A stretch of DNA of 64,000 bases from Paulownia fortunei. Lineage: Eukaryota > Streptophyta > Magnoliopsida > Lamiales > Paulowniaceae. The notes beneath the pieces are model-generated. The model was given only the letters and a program-made list of their open reading frames with translations. It was not told the origin of the DNA and made no database searches. Each line of letters starts with the position of its first letter. Position 1 is the first letter of the stretch. Location of the stretch: positions 24,729,445-24,793,444 of the forward strand of contig CM033107.1 in assembly GCA_019321725.1 (NCBI GenBank), given 5' to 3'. Below, one piece after another: positions 1-15,900 of the stretch. The position numbers and the translations under genes were made by a program.

Positions 1-993
1 GCTGTTCTTGATGATGGAAGCACTGTGGCAGTGAAAAGGCTCAAGGATGCAAATCCTTGTGCCAGGAAAGAGTTTGAGCAGTACATGGATGTAATTGGGA
101 AGCTTAGGCATCCTAATGTAGTAAGATTCAGAGCTTATTACTATGCAAGGGAAGAGAAATTGCTTGTTTATGATTATCTGCCAAATGGCAGTTTACATTC
201 ACTTCTTCATGGTAAGAGAATTTTTTTATTTTTACTCAATGAATAAACTGAACTCTGTTTTTTTTAGTATTTAATGCAATTTTTTGTTAAATCTTTGTTT
301 CTCTTGATGGCAATAGGTAGCAGAGGACCTGGGAGAATTCCATTGGATTGGACTACAAGAATCAGCTTGATACTTGGGGCTGCTCGAGGGCTTGCAAGAA
401 TTCATGAGGAGTACGCAGGTTCAAGAATTCCTCATGGCAATCTGAAATCATCCAATGTGTTGCTCGATAAAAATGGGATTGCTTGCATTTCTGATTTCGG
501 GTTGTCATTGCTTTTGAACCCTGTTCACGCCATAGCTAGATTGGGAGGGTACAAAGCACCAGAGCAGGCTGAAATCAAGAGACTCTCACAAAAGGCTGAT
601 GTCTATAGCTTTGGAGTTCTGTTGCTTGAAGTGCTTACCGGCAGGGCCCCATCACAGTATCCTTCGCCCACTCGGCGCCCTCGGGCCGAGGAGGAGGAGC
701 CATCGGTGGATTTGCCCAAATGGGTCCGGTCAGTGGTGAGAGATGAGTGGACAGCTGAAGTGTTTGATCCAGAATTGTTGAGGTACAAGAACATTGAGGA
801 GGAGCTGGTGTCAATGCTGCATGTGGCAATGGCCTGTGTGGTGCCACAGCCTGAGAAGAGGCCTACAATGGGCGAAGTTGTAAGAATGATAGCGGAGATA
901 AGGGTGGAGCAGTCTCCATTAGGGGAAGATTACGACGAATCACGTAGTTCACTCTCGCCCTCGCTTGCAACTACTGAAGATGGATTGGCCTGA
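1..993 (+). CDS. PXC1: LRR receptor-like kinase PXC1-like, 3' part (kinase domain)
   Basis: This is the C-terminal part of a plasma-membrane LRR receptor-like kinase; the LRR ectodomain and membrane segment lie outside the window. The frame is open from base 1. Exons are <1-211 and 317-993, giving 295 visible residues. The intron is GT-AG and interrupts the glycine codon of HSLLHG. Visible kinase motifs are VAVKRLKD (the ATP-binding lysine), SDFGLSLL (DFG), the PE-type activation segment GGYKAPEQ, and [16 protein letters not shown]. The catalytic loop reads [13 protein letters not shown], so the HRD aspartate is missing, as is usual in the atypical LRR-III kinases. The tail [17 protein letters not shown] matches what I recall of Arabidopsis PXC1 (At2g36570), a regulator of vascular and secondary-wall development. 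Family membership is firm. The PXC1 assignment rests on recalled similarity and on the next Arabidopsis-collinear gene being the pyruvate kinase. Confidence 0.9.
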
Positions 994-1710
994 GTGTGTC
1001 TTCCACCATTGCTGCTAAATTTGCAGTGTCTTACTGCAAATTTCGGTTGTTCCTGTAATATTCTAGTTTGTGGTATCGGTTTAATATTTTTATGCATCAT
1101 TGCATTGTGAATGGGATGATTACAGTCCTCTCTAGTCTAGCCAATTTGTTAAGAAATTAGTTCAAAATTTCTTCTAAATTGTGTTGTTGTAATGCAGTTT
1201 TTCATTTCGACTATTCATGGGAAAAATTGTTCAAATATATATAATTGTTGTAATATGATTTTAGTTTTGAATTGACAACGATGTCAAAAGTACTATGTAG
1301 TACAACACTGGTTTGTGCATATCGTCAAAAAGATAAGGATAAGCTTTGACAGCTTCATCTTCTTCGCGGATCACAATATTTCTATGTGGGAAAACATGCA
1401 AGTGTTACACCCCACTGAAAAGTCAATGCCAATAGGCCATGAAAAGTCATTATTAATCTTCATTTTCTACATATTTAGCCGACACTTTCTCAAGAGAATA
1501 AAGCTGGTCAACACAACAGTGTCCATGTTTAATCCTTTTGACAGGCTTTTGTGATTTCAGCTTCATAAAGATTTGAAAGCAAACTTGGTTGGTTAAAAGT
1601 GAGGGGTGTGAATGGAGATGCTGCAGATGATGGTGGTGACACGTTGGCTGACCGATCCCTCTTTTGTTACTTAAAAGTGTGGGTTGTGAACGGTGATTCT
1701 TTCTACCGGC
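994..1710. other. 3' UTR and intergenic DNA
   Basis: This stretch holds the 3' UTR of the receptor kinase and AT-rich spacer. I see no convincing coding sequence; the short open frames here are not supported by any family resemblance. Confidence 0.6.
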
Positions 1711-2448
1711 CATGGGCGGAGCCAGCCGGCCGCCCCTCAATTTTTTAAATTTGTAATTTTAGTATATAAATTTTAATAAATTTAAAAATTTATCTCCCTA
1801 AAATAATTAAATTATTCTAACCATTTCCTCAAATTTTCATAATCATAGAATATGTAAATTTATTAAATTCATAAATGTTCTAAAATTATTTTTAAATTTT
1901 ATTTTTTTAAAAAAATTAAATAATAAAATTTATTATTGATATAAAGTTTTAAAAGGTATTTGTACTAACTTTCAAAATTTATTATGATTTTATTTCTGAA
2001 AATATAAATATTTTAGTCAAAAAATACTCCTTATTATGATTTTTTAATTTTTAATTTATTTAATTTCACTTTTGTTACTTATTATTTGAAATTATATTAA
2101 TTTTTATTTCATAAAAAATCATAAGTGTAGATTTTTCATAATATAAAAATTATTTGATTTGATTAATGGCTATAAAATAATGCTTAAATTCTTGTAAATT
2201 AACTTTTATTTTATGTTAAATTAAATTAAAATTGATTAATATTTTCACTTAATTTTTGTTCAAATACTTGTGTAAATATAATAGATATAAAATATTTATG
2301 TGTAAATATAATGTATTATATTTATATTTATATTTTTATCTCTAATAATTAATTTAAAAAAAATTAATAAAAAAAATTATATATAAAAAAATAATAATTT
2401 GATAATCGAATTTCGCCTCCCTCTATTAAAATCCTGAGTCCGCCCCTG
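1711..2448. mobile_element. hAT-like non-autonomous element (MITE), 738 bp
   Basis: The left end reads CATGGGCGGAGCCAG and the reverse complement of the right end reads CAGGGGCGGACTCAG, so 12 of 15 terminal inverted positions match. The flanking octamers CTACCGGC (1703-1710) and CTACAGCC (2449-2456) match at 6 of 8 positions, which fits a decayed 8-bp target duplication. An 8-bp duplication with CA(G)GGG-type ends is the hallmark of hAT elements. The interior is strongly AT-rich and has no open frame, so the copy depends on a transposase elsewhere. The GC-rich ends stand out sharply from the interior. Confidence 0.6.
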
Positions 2449-3801
2449 CTACAGCCGTATAAGTGAAAAAACATGTTTCAGGAGGTGGCGGCGGTGGTGA
2501 TGGTGGTGGTGGTGGTGTGCTGTTTTTGGAATAAAGATGAGGATGAAGAAGATGTGGTGCGGCAGCTCTAAGATGGCACTGGGCCCTCTCCTTTTCATGC
2601 GGGTACTGGAGAGGGGTTATTCCAGTCATATTGATTCCTGTTGCTGCAGCTTTGTGGCTCAGACCGAAAAATGAGAGCCAAAACTATGAGAATTTTGTTA
2701 AAAATGATTGGATTATCTAAAGAGTAAAGGCACTGTTAGCAAAACTTGTGTTTTTTTTTTTTTTTCATAAAAGTGATGAATTTTATAGAAAGTTGGAGAA
2801 AAAACAAAAATATATAAAAAACGGAGGATGTTTCAAAAATATGTTGAAAAGTAAAATAAATTGAAAAATAAGTGTTTGCTGGTAAAATTGTAATTTTGGC
2901 TATTCCTTGCTTTTTAATATCAAAAACCCCAAAATGCCCCTCACGTCAAAAAGTTTGCTTGACTCATCCCATTTTTCAAAAAATAATTAACAGTAAAAGG
3001 GTCTAAAGTAACATTTAAGTTTTTACCTAAATACCACCAGAAAGCACCTCCAATTTTGCTTCCGACTTTTTCTAAATTTCTAATTTCATTTAAGAAAATT
3101 AAAAGAAGAATCACCACTGCAAAACTTGCCAAAAATGCTCAAGTCCAGAAAGCTAAAAATTTACCTTTTTTCTAAATTTTCAAACAACCCTTAAGAGTCG
3201 TTGAATCTATGTTACACGTTATCCAAAGACTCAAAAATAGAGGTAACCTGCAAGTGATCACATTTACAGAGTGCACCACCTTTATGCGAAACACGCACAC
3301 ATGGAGCAGATATGTTTCAGTTTTAGCCAAGTCCAAGTCATAGACTTGGTTTACGGGTCAACGTCCATACGTCCCTAACACAGCAGCATCTTTACCTTCT
3401 TGAGGATCAAGGTCACAAAGTTACAAGAAGAAATCACAATGATCTAGTACCAACAAAACTTTTCCCATTGGCCAATTTGCGATCTAAGGTCCTGCTTTGC
3501 CCAATATACACAATATACAACAGTCCAACAAGAAGCCATCAAGAATCATCAAGAGGTTTCCTTAGATTTGTCTAATGTAAGATTAGGAAGTTTACTCATT
3601 AAAATAAATCTCATATGTGTTCTGTTATGGCACGAGGAACTTTTTACAACTTTGCATATTGTACAAACAGCTATATCTTTTAAGTGGTCTTGTCAAGCCC
3701 ACCCCTTTTTTCTAGGTATGATAACTCTCGCCAAACTATATGAAATAAGAAATTCAATAGTCATGATGTACCTTGAAGCCTCATGCAACAGACCACAAGC
3801 A
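2449..3801. other. Intergenic DNA between convergent genes
   Basis: This spacer lies between the 3' ends of the receptor kinase (+) and the trihelix-kinase gene (-). It holds poly-T/poly-A runs near 2750 and a (CCACCN)n-like purine/pyrimidine-biased patch near 2480-2515. No gene is supported. Confidence 0.5.
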
Positions 3802-7837
<4,036 letters not shown>

Positions 7838-7996
7838 GGACGGCGTCAAGTTGACGGAAACGGAGAGGATAGACGGCCGTGAAAAGAAAGACGTTTATGG
7901 ATGGCGCCGTTAAGGATATTTGGAGTTTGGGAAATTTTTGCAGGGGTCGGGGGTGGGGGAAGAGGCGTTACATTCGTGACGAGTCCGTTAGGTAGG

Positions 7997-8017
7997 CACG
8001 TGGTGATGGGTCACGTG
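7997..8017. promoter_or_regulatory. Paired G-boxes upstream of the trihelix-UMP kinase gene
   Basis: Two perfect CACGTG palindromes occur at 7997-8002 and 8012-8017, about 160-180 bp before the start codon of the minus-strand fusion gene. G-boxes bind bZIP and bHLH factors in plants, commonly in light, abscisic-acid or stress responses. The spacing of 15 bp puts them roughly 1.5 helical turns apart. Function is inferred from motif and position only. Confidence 0.5.
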
Positions 8018-11000
8018 AGTGGGACCATTTTACGTTACAAACTAGGGACCCGACCCAAACGGATCGTAAAGAGGGCAAATTAAAAAATAGATTTAGTTCT
8101 AATTTGCCCCTTTTACTATTTTCAATCACAATAGTGCCCCTCTGTCTTTTATTTCTTCATTTTACCTACTTCAATTCTTCAAAATATTTAATTCACCAAT
8201 TTTTTTAATAAATATTTCAATCTATCAAATCTACCCCTAACAATAAATGTAAAGAGAAAAAACAAAAAAAGAACTCTTCTCGTCCTTCTCTTCCCCTCGG
8301 CCCCAACCTCTTATATTATATTTAGATTATATTTCATTCTTTTTCCATTTTGTCTTTATAATTATAATTAGAAGCATATTTGGTAGATTACACGCAATAT
8401 TAATAAAAAAATTGTGATTGATATATTTTAAAATTTCTGAGGGGGTGAAGTGAGCAATAAAAAGATTGAGAGATATCACTCTTTTGATTAGAAAGAAGGA
8501 CAAAATGAAATTACTCAAAAAAAATTTTAAAATAATATGAAGTGGCCAAAAAAATAAATTCTCACATAAGTATGAAATAGAGGTATTACATAATACTAAT
8601 CCATTTATCATAAAATTATTGTTCTTTTTTATTTTTTTTAACATTTCAAAAATAAGATTTAGTTTTATTTTATTTGGTAGGTAAAAACATATGCATTACT
8701 ATTGTTAAAAACTGTACCATCCACATACATTTTTGGTGGACCATTAGTGAAAACTATTGCTTGGTAAATCCTTAAAGGGAATATGTTGTGAATTATATTG
8801 TGGCACCGAGATTTTAATTTTTTAAATAATTAGAATCGTTCTTATGGTATAAACTATACGGGGTCCATTATATATGAATGTTTATAATTATTTTAAAATT
8901 TATAATTCAAAAACTTTCTAAAATTTACATCTATGCCTGACGATGTAATTGTACTTCCTATCCAACATACACGTGTATATATATATTTATGCATATTGCT
9001 TAGTTTCGTGTCTCAACAAATAGCACTAACAAAATATTCTTTTTAATATGTAAATAATTAAGATTTATTAATAATGGGGATAAACCCAATTCGTATATCA
9101 AAAGACAGGTCAAAGCATCCCCAAGATACACAAGCAGCGGTGTTTATGTCATTACAAGAGTAAGATTCGATTTTGATATACACAGATGACAAAGGAACAA
9201 TGTAAGAAGAAAAACTAGCTAGTTGATTCAAAGATTACTATTCAAGTATGGTGTACGAATATGAATACGACAAACAAGATACGATATAAATTTGGAACAC
9301 GATAATTTTTAAAAATTTAAAGACACGATATAATTGAGGATAATGACTATTTAATATATATACACACACACATAAATTATATGTGAACATATATTAATTT
9401 GTGTATATAAATTACTATATATGCACATATATGTATGTCTTTATTTTACAAAGATTTACGAAAAGAAAGACATTCATATTGGTGATAATGTCGAATATCG
9501 ACTAGTATAACATGAGGACAATAATATTGCATAAAAAAATTATAACCGTAAAAAAATAGATAAAGTGAATTTTGATGAGTTTATTTAGGAATTTTTAAAT
9601 TTTTGTTAATTTCTTTATAATCCCTAAACTTTAAAAATATGAAGAAAAAAAATTGTGTCCGAAACGTATTGGACATGTCATCGTATCCTATGCCCATTCA
9701 GAATTTTTTTTTTATTTAATTTTTTAACACGCCAAATATTATGTCAAACACATATTAAAGTCGTGTCGGTATTCACTACACAACATGCTCGGTGTGATCT
9801 CCTAACATGGACATCTGCAGTATTCCAACATCAGAATGGGATGAAAAAGTTGATCCGAAGCCATCTGTTGAAGCCATACTGTTAAATGACTCTTTATAGC
9901 TCCCAATGGCCATAAGCTCCCCCATCTTGAAAGGGATCCCATATTTGATTAAATAAAATAAAGGAAAGTGATCCCACAGTTATAAGTCATTTTCTAGCTA
10001 TTGCAAACAATGATACGAGGATATACTACAACACTAAAATAGGCAACTATGGATGAGGTGGGGGTTGAGTCAAATGTCATTGCTATACTTTTCATTTATT
10101 GCATTATTCTTTTTGTCGGTGACTAAGAAAAGAATTGTTGAGACGCTAAATAGGTTTTATGAAGTTAAGTTTGATGCAAATTATATTTGTAAAAGTTCTT
10201 TAGTAATTGTAAATTAACAAAACAAATGACCTTTTATTTATTTGTATGTTGAATGATAGAAAAGTATTATTTAAATCATAAGCTTTTAAGGTCACTAATA
10301 ATGCAATCAGAACAATGTATTCATGTTCTTGTTCGCAATTCACTAGGGCTGGGAAACAAAGGCAATGTTTGGTTTTATTTTTTTTTCTTTATTTTTATTC
10401 ATTCAAAATTAAATTAAATATTTAAAATTATTTTCCCTCAAAAATACATTTTTATTTCTCCAAATTATTTTCAAAACATTCTTATCATTGCTACAAAATA
10501 CACTCTCAAAATAAAATCAAGCATAGTGCATATTTCCCAACACGTTTCCACAAACCATCTCAAAGCAAATACAAACATTGTCAAACCAAACTATTGGATT
10601 ATGTATTCAAAATTGAACTTGTTTGACTTTTGTTGGTTAAACATAACAAATCAAATAAACCATTTAATATTTAAAGAGGTAAGACATTTAACATTTTAAT
10701 AACTATAAAATGCTCCCTCATGTATAAACGTTTTTTATTAAGTGTAGCACGTGTAATATTTTTTATGGGTGACAATGAGATTTTAACATATGACCTCTTG
10801 TTTGATTGGTTCTGATATAGGATACCATGTTAAATAATTATTTCATCTAAAAATTTAAGTTATTAAAAAGATAAGACATTTAATATTTTAATAACTCTAA
10901 TAATATTTATTTTGTTCAATAATATTTAAAACTTGATTCGAACTCGACCCGATACAAAAAATAATAATAATAAAATATATATGAAAAGATGAACTCAGTT

Positions 11001-12938
11001 CGATTCGTGTTTAATTCAACTATCGCTATTTACATACATAAGCAACTTTAAATTAATTACTCATAATTTTTTAACTAAGTATTCCATAATAAAACATGTT
11101 TTAATTAAATGCAACTATTTTTCCAAAATATACATCCCTTAAATAATGGTACCACATCACAAAATCTCAATCAATATTTTTTCAAAAAATAATAATATAG
11201 AAATGCATAAATGCTTACATTATTAACTCACATTTAAAGTTATGGCACGAACCAAAATAGAGTTACAAAAATCGTACAGATGATGTACGAAATAAAACTG
11301 TGTTCGGATTGGTGTTGTCTAGAAGCATGTTTAAGTGCAGTTATTTCGAGGGTGATTAGGGAAACAATAATGTTTGTTTTTGTCTTGGCACACAAGTTTA
11401 ATTGCGCAGCCCACAGAAATGCGGTCCTCGAGCCCGGGGCCCGCAAACGGAAAACACATGCCCTTTCTTACGACATCCGCTTAGTCATCGGCGTCAACTG
11501 CACGCGGCCTTATAATTATTCAAATTCCCACGTTTGAATTACACGCGAGTCTATGGCGTACGCATCATTGACGATAGTGCGTCGACCGTCGACATTGTTT
11601 TGCTAATTGATGAAGTTTAGCCTACTGTTTAAACACAACTATGTGCATAAAATTGATTAGTCAATTCAAGCGAGCTAAAAAATAATACTTTATATGAGAA
11701 TTTATATATATATATATATATATATTTATTTTTTTAATTTAGAATTTTATCAAGTAGTTCACTTTATTAATGCACGTGAGACATAAATGATTTATATTAA
11801 ATATATTTCAAAAAATATTTTATACACTTAATATATATATATATATATATGTAATGAATGGAATATCAATTTAAAATAAATTATTTGAACTGAGAAAATT
11901 CACTTATAGTTACAAGTGTTGCTTTTTATTTTCTACTTATTACTAAAAATTCATTTTATACAATGTTAATTTTTTATTTGATTACAATTTTTAAATTAAG
12001 TTTTTATTATATGTAATTTTTTTTCCAATTCTTAAACTTAAAAAGAAAAGAAGGCAAATGGACAACTAAAAACATATGGCACAATTAAATATAAATGATG
12101 CAAAAAAGATGAAAAGAGGTGAGAAAATTCTACACTATATTTAGTTTCATTTCCCCCAAAATCATTTTATTTATTTGAAAACGAAAATGTGTTTGTCACA
12201 CATATTTTTTTAGAATTATATTTTATTTTTTTAAATACCAATAATTCATTATAATATTTAAATAAACCTATACCATATTATTATCCCACTAACTAATTAG
12301 TCATTATCATATTTAAATAAATATATAACCTATTATATATCATTAATTATAATAAAAACATTTGTAGTTGGAAATATTTTTAAAAATATATCACATTATT
12401 TTTTTTAATAAAAATATCAAATTTATTTTTATTTTTTACACATTTTTTAAAATTACTATCAAAAATATATTCAAACGATCGAAGATAACACCAAACATAG
12501 CGCTAGTTTTGATATCCTTCGTTTCTCGAATAACCAAATGACAAATGGATAAAAAATGTGTTGTTACTTGTTAATGAGTTTAACTCAACCTCCTTGATAT
12601 TTTTTATTTTTATTTGCATGGGCAAGTGCTCAAAACTGGAATGTCGAAAAACCGGTTCAACCCGACCCGCGAGAGAGGAGAAACATAAAAGAAAAGGTGT
12701 TTCTTTGGGAAAAAGAAACCTATAGCCCCCAGAATTCAAAGGACTGCCCATAAATCACGAAAATAAGAAGGAACCCGTTTATTATATGCCAGTATTAGAG
12801 TTCTCTCTTCTCTCTTCTCCGTTCAAAGGTGTGGAACCAGAACCAGAACCAGAACCAAGAACAATACCGAACAATTCTATTTCTGCTTAATAGTCCTTCC
12901 TATTCGAGTTTTCACGCAGAAAATTAAACCCAAGAAAA
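8018..12938. other. Intergenic DNA between divergent genes, with promoter regions
   Basis: No gene is supported in this AT-rich stretch between the trihelix-UMP kinase (-) and pyruvate kinase (+). It contains (TA)n runs at about 11703-11726 and 11831-11850. A decayed repeat around 9240-9790 has TATCC/GGATA-rich flanks. The pyruvate kinase leader has a pyrimidine-rich tract (about 12800-12820) and a GAACCA hexamer repeated about four times (about 12834-12857). Confidence 0.5.
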
Positions 12939-15900
12939 ATGCATTCAAATCACTTGCTACTCGAGGAGCCAATCCGGATGGCCACCATTCTGGAGCCATC
13001 CAAAGCGGTGAGAATTTTTATTTATTTTTTATTTATTTTTTGGCGGAATTTCAAGTTTTTATGCAGATCTATTTTCAAATAATATTCGCGTTTGCATGAG
13101 TGATTTGGTCCATTTGGATTTCGGTGAGTAATCTGGCGTGTGCGGGTGCAGAGTTTTTTCCCTGCAATGACGAAGATCGTCGGGACGCTCGGCCCACGCT
13201 CCCGGTCCGTCGAGGTTATTTCTGCTTGCCTTAAAGCTGGAATGTCCGGTAACCGAATCAAACTCTTGATTTTATTTTATTTTTTTACTTTTTTTTTTAT
13301 CTTCGTGGGGATTCTTATTCTTTATGTTATTTTGTTATCGGGGCAGTGGCAAGATTTGATTTTTCATGGGGTGATGCGGAGTATCACCAGGAGACTCTGG
13401 ATAATTTGAAGACTGCTATTAAGAGCAGTAAGAAACTCTGTGCTGTAAGTATATTGAATTATTAGGTTTGATTTTTCATATCGATAATTTATGCGATTTT
13501 AACTGTTTTTGGCCTTTTAAATAACTAGAGAGATAGGTAGAGGCTGGTGTTTCTGTTTTCTAGTACTAATTTGAAAGGGGAGCAATAAATAGAATTTATA
13601 TACGCCTTCCTGTTACTTTAATGTTTCGGTTTTTTATGAATTATCAGTATTCTTCTAGCAATGTTATGCATGTTGGTTTTAACATTTTCAGGTTATGCTA
13701 GATACTGTTGGCGCTGAATTACAAGTTGTTAATAAAAGTGAGAAAGCTATAACCCTTAAGGCAGATGACCAGGTTATTCTAACACCTGATGAAGGTCAAG
13801 AAGCATCGTCTGAAGTTTTGCCAATCAACTTTGCTGGACTGGCCAAGGTTCTCTGTGTAGTTGGCTTATAACTTTTCTTAATCATCGTCTGAAGCTTTTA
13901 TCTTAATTGCTGGACTTTGCCTATTTTTTTTAGCATGGTTCCATTGCATAAATTTTTGCTCATTGTATTTCCTAATCAAGTTTATTATGTGCAGGCTGTG
14001 AAGAAGGGAGACACCATTTTTGTTGGTCAATACCTTTTCACGGGAAGTGAAACTACTTCTGTTTGGCTGGAGGTAGGAGGTGGAGTTTTGAATTCAATGA
14101 GTTTTGCTTCTTACATTGTTTTAATTGTTTTGTGGTTCTTTTCAATTTACTATGAACCATTCTGCCTTTGTTGATTCCTTTCGCAACGTGAGTGTTTGCT
14201 TGTGAGTATTTTCTTTTGTTTTATGTAATATATATATATATATATATATATTTGCCTCAGTTTGAGAGTGAACCATCTGTCATTTGTGTACTTTGTTTTG
14301 CCATTTGAAGTTTGTGATTTGGTTCTTCAATATTTTCTTCTTCTTCTGGATCCTTCTTTGCCACTTGTTGGAACATTTCCTTGAGATAGAAGAAAACATG
14401 AGCATGTTGACAGAATTTCTGGGTTTTGCCTTCGGCTGAATAAACTATCTGGTCCCAATGATGGTGTTTGAGTTCTTTGTTACTTGAAATTGGTGATTTG
14501 GCTGGCAGGTAGATGAAGTAAAAGGCGATGATGTGGTTTGCGTGATCAAGAATTCTGCAACCTTGGCTGGATCATTATTTACCATGCATGCTTCTCAAAT
14601 TCATATTGATCTGCCTACTCTATCTGATAAGGACAAGCAGGTGAGTGGTGCAATAAATGTGATTTGTAACGTGTGTGATTTCTTTGTCTTGCATCCGTGG
14701 GGGAGATTTTCAAAGGGCTTATTGGTGATTTTGGCAATATATAACCAGCCGTGATCCATCTGTTCCCATCATTGGGTTTCAAATTTTGGTTGTAACAGTA
14801 AAAGAACTCGTTGATGTACAGAAGAAGTGAAAAAGTAACTACTTGATAGTAAAACATAAATGATTCCTTCGCTGCTTGATCCCAAAACCTCATGCAGTTA
14901 TCCTTTATCTTTCGGTAATTGCCATGGTGTATTGTTAAGCCCTACAGACTTTATACCTACATTGACATTCATGAGCATAATTTATTGTTGTTAAGAGTTT
15001 TTTATGAATACTGTAAAGCTTGATCAGGGATTATTTTCTGTCCTTTCTTTCTTTTTGTTCCTGCCTTAAACTATTCGTTATACTTTTTAATTTTTAAAAT
15101 GTATCACGTACGTTTCAGGTTATCAGCTCATGGGGTGTTCAGAATAAAATTGATTTCCTGTCATTGTCTTATACACGTCATGCGGAGGATGTTCGTGAGG
15201 TAAAATGACAAAGGAAAGATGGTCTTTTGACTTTATTATATTGTGAATGTGCACATGTTATGCTTTTTCCAATCATCTGGATGCTTAGGCACTGATATTT
15301 TGTTTTAACACAGGCCCGTGATTATCTATCCAAGCTTGGTGATATAAGTCAGACTCAAATCTTTGCTAAAATTGAAAACGTAGAGGTGAATTTAAGGCTG
15401 CTTCAATTCTGATAGGGAGGGATTTACTTTGCTTTTTTACTGGAGATTATGGGGTTAGATGAGTGACTCTGCAAAGTTCAACTGCTTACTTTGGCTCACG
15501 CGTACTTTGCTTTTTCACCCGTATTTGCAGGGTTTAACCCATTTCGATGAGATCCTACAGGAGGCAGATGGCATCATCCTATCGCGTGGAAACCTTGGCA
15601 TAGATCTGCCACCTGAGAAGGTTAGCTGTTGTGAGAGGAAAAAACTGAGTTGCCTATGAGCTTTTCTTTTAGTTTTTGTGATAGTCGTTTTAGATGCATT
15701 AAGTCTGAGTTATGTTATCCACTTTTACATGAAAAATTTTGTTTATGTAGTTGGTGGGTGATGCATAGTCGATTATGTTTGATATTTCTAGTTTCTGAAA
15801 TAATTGTAATTCTAATCTCAGTTTCTTGTGAAGTTTGAGTGTGTCCTTTTGGTTTTGGGAGATAGTCAGGGGTATTTTGTGGGTATCTCTCTGTTGCTAA

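Noticed and set aside
8327..8644. 105-codon minus-strand frame
   Set aside because: It is an AT-rich, Phe/Ile/Asn/Lys-heavy translation typical of chance frames in plant spacer.
9240..9790. Possible MITE with GGATACGA-like inverted flanks
   Set aside because: Flank similarity is weak and no target duplication could be defined.
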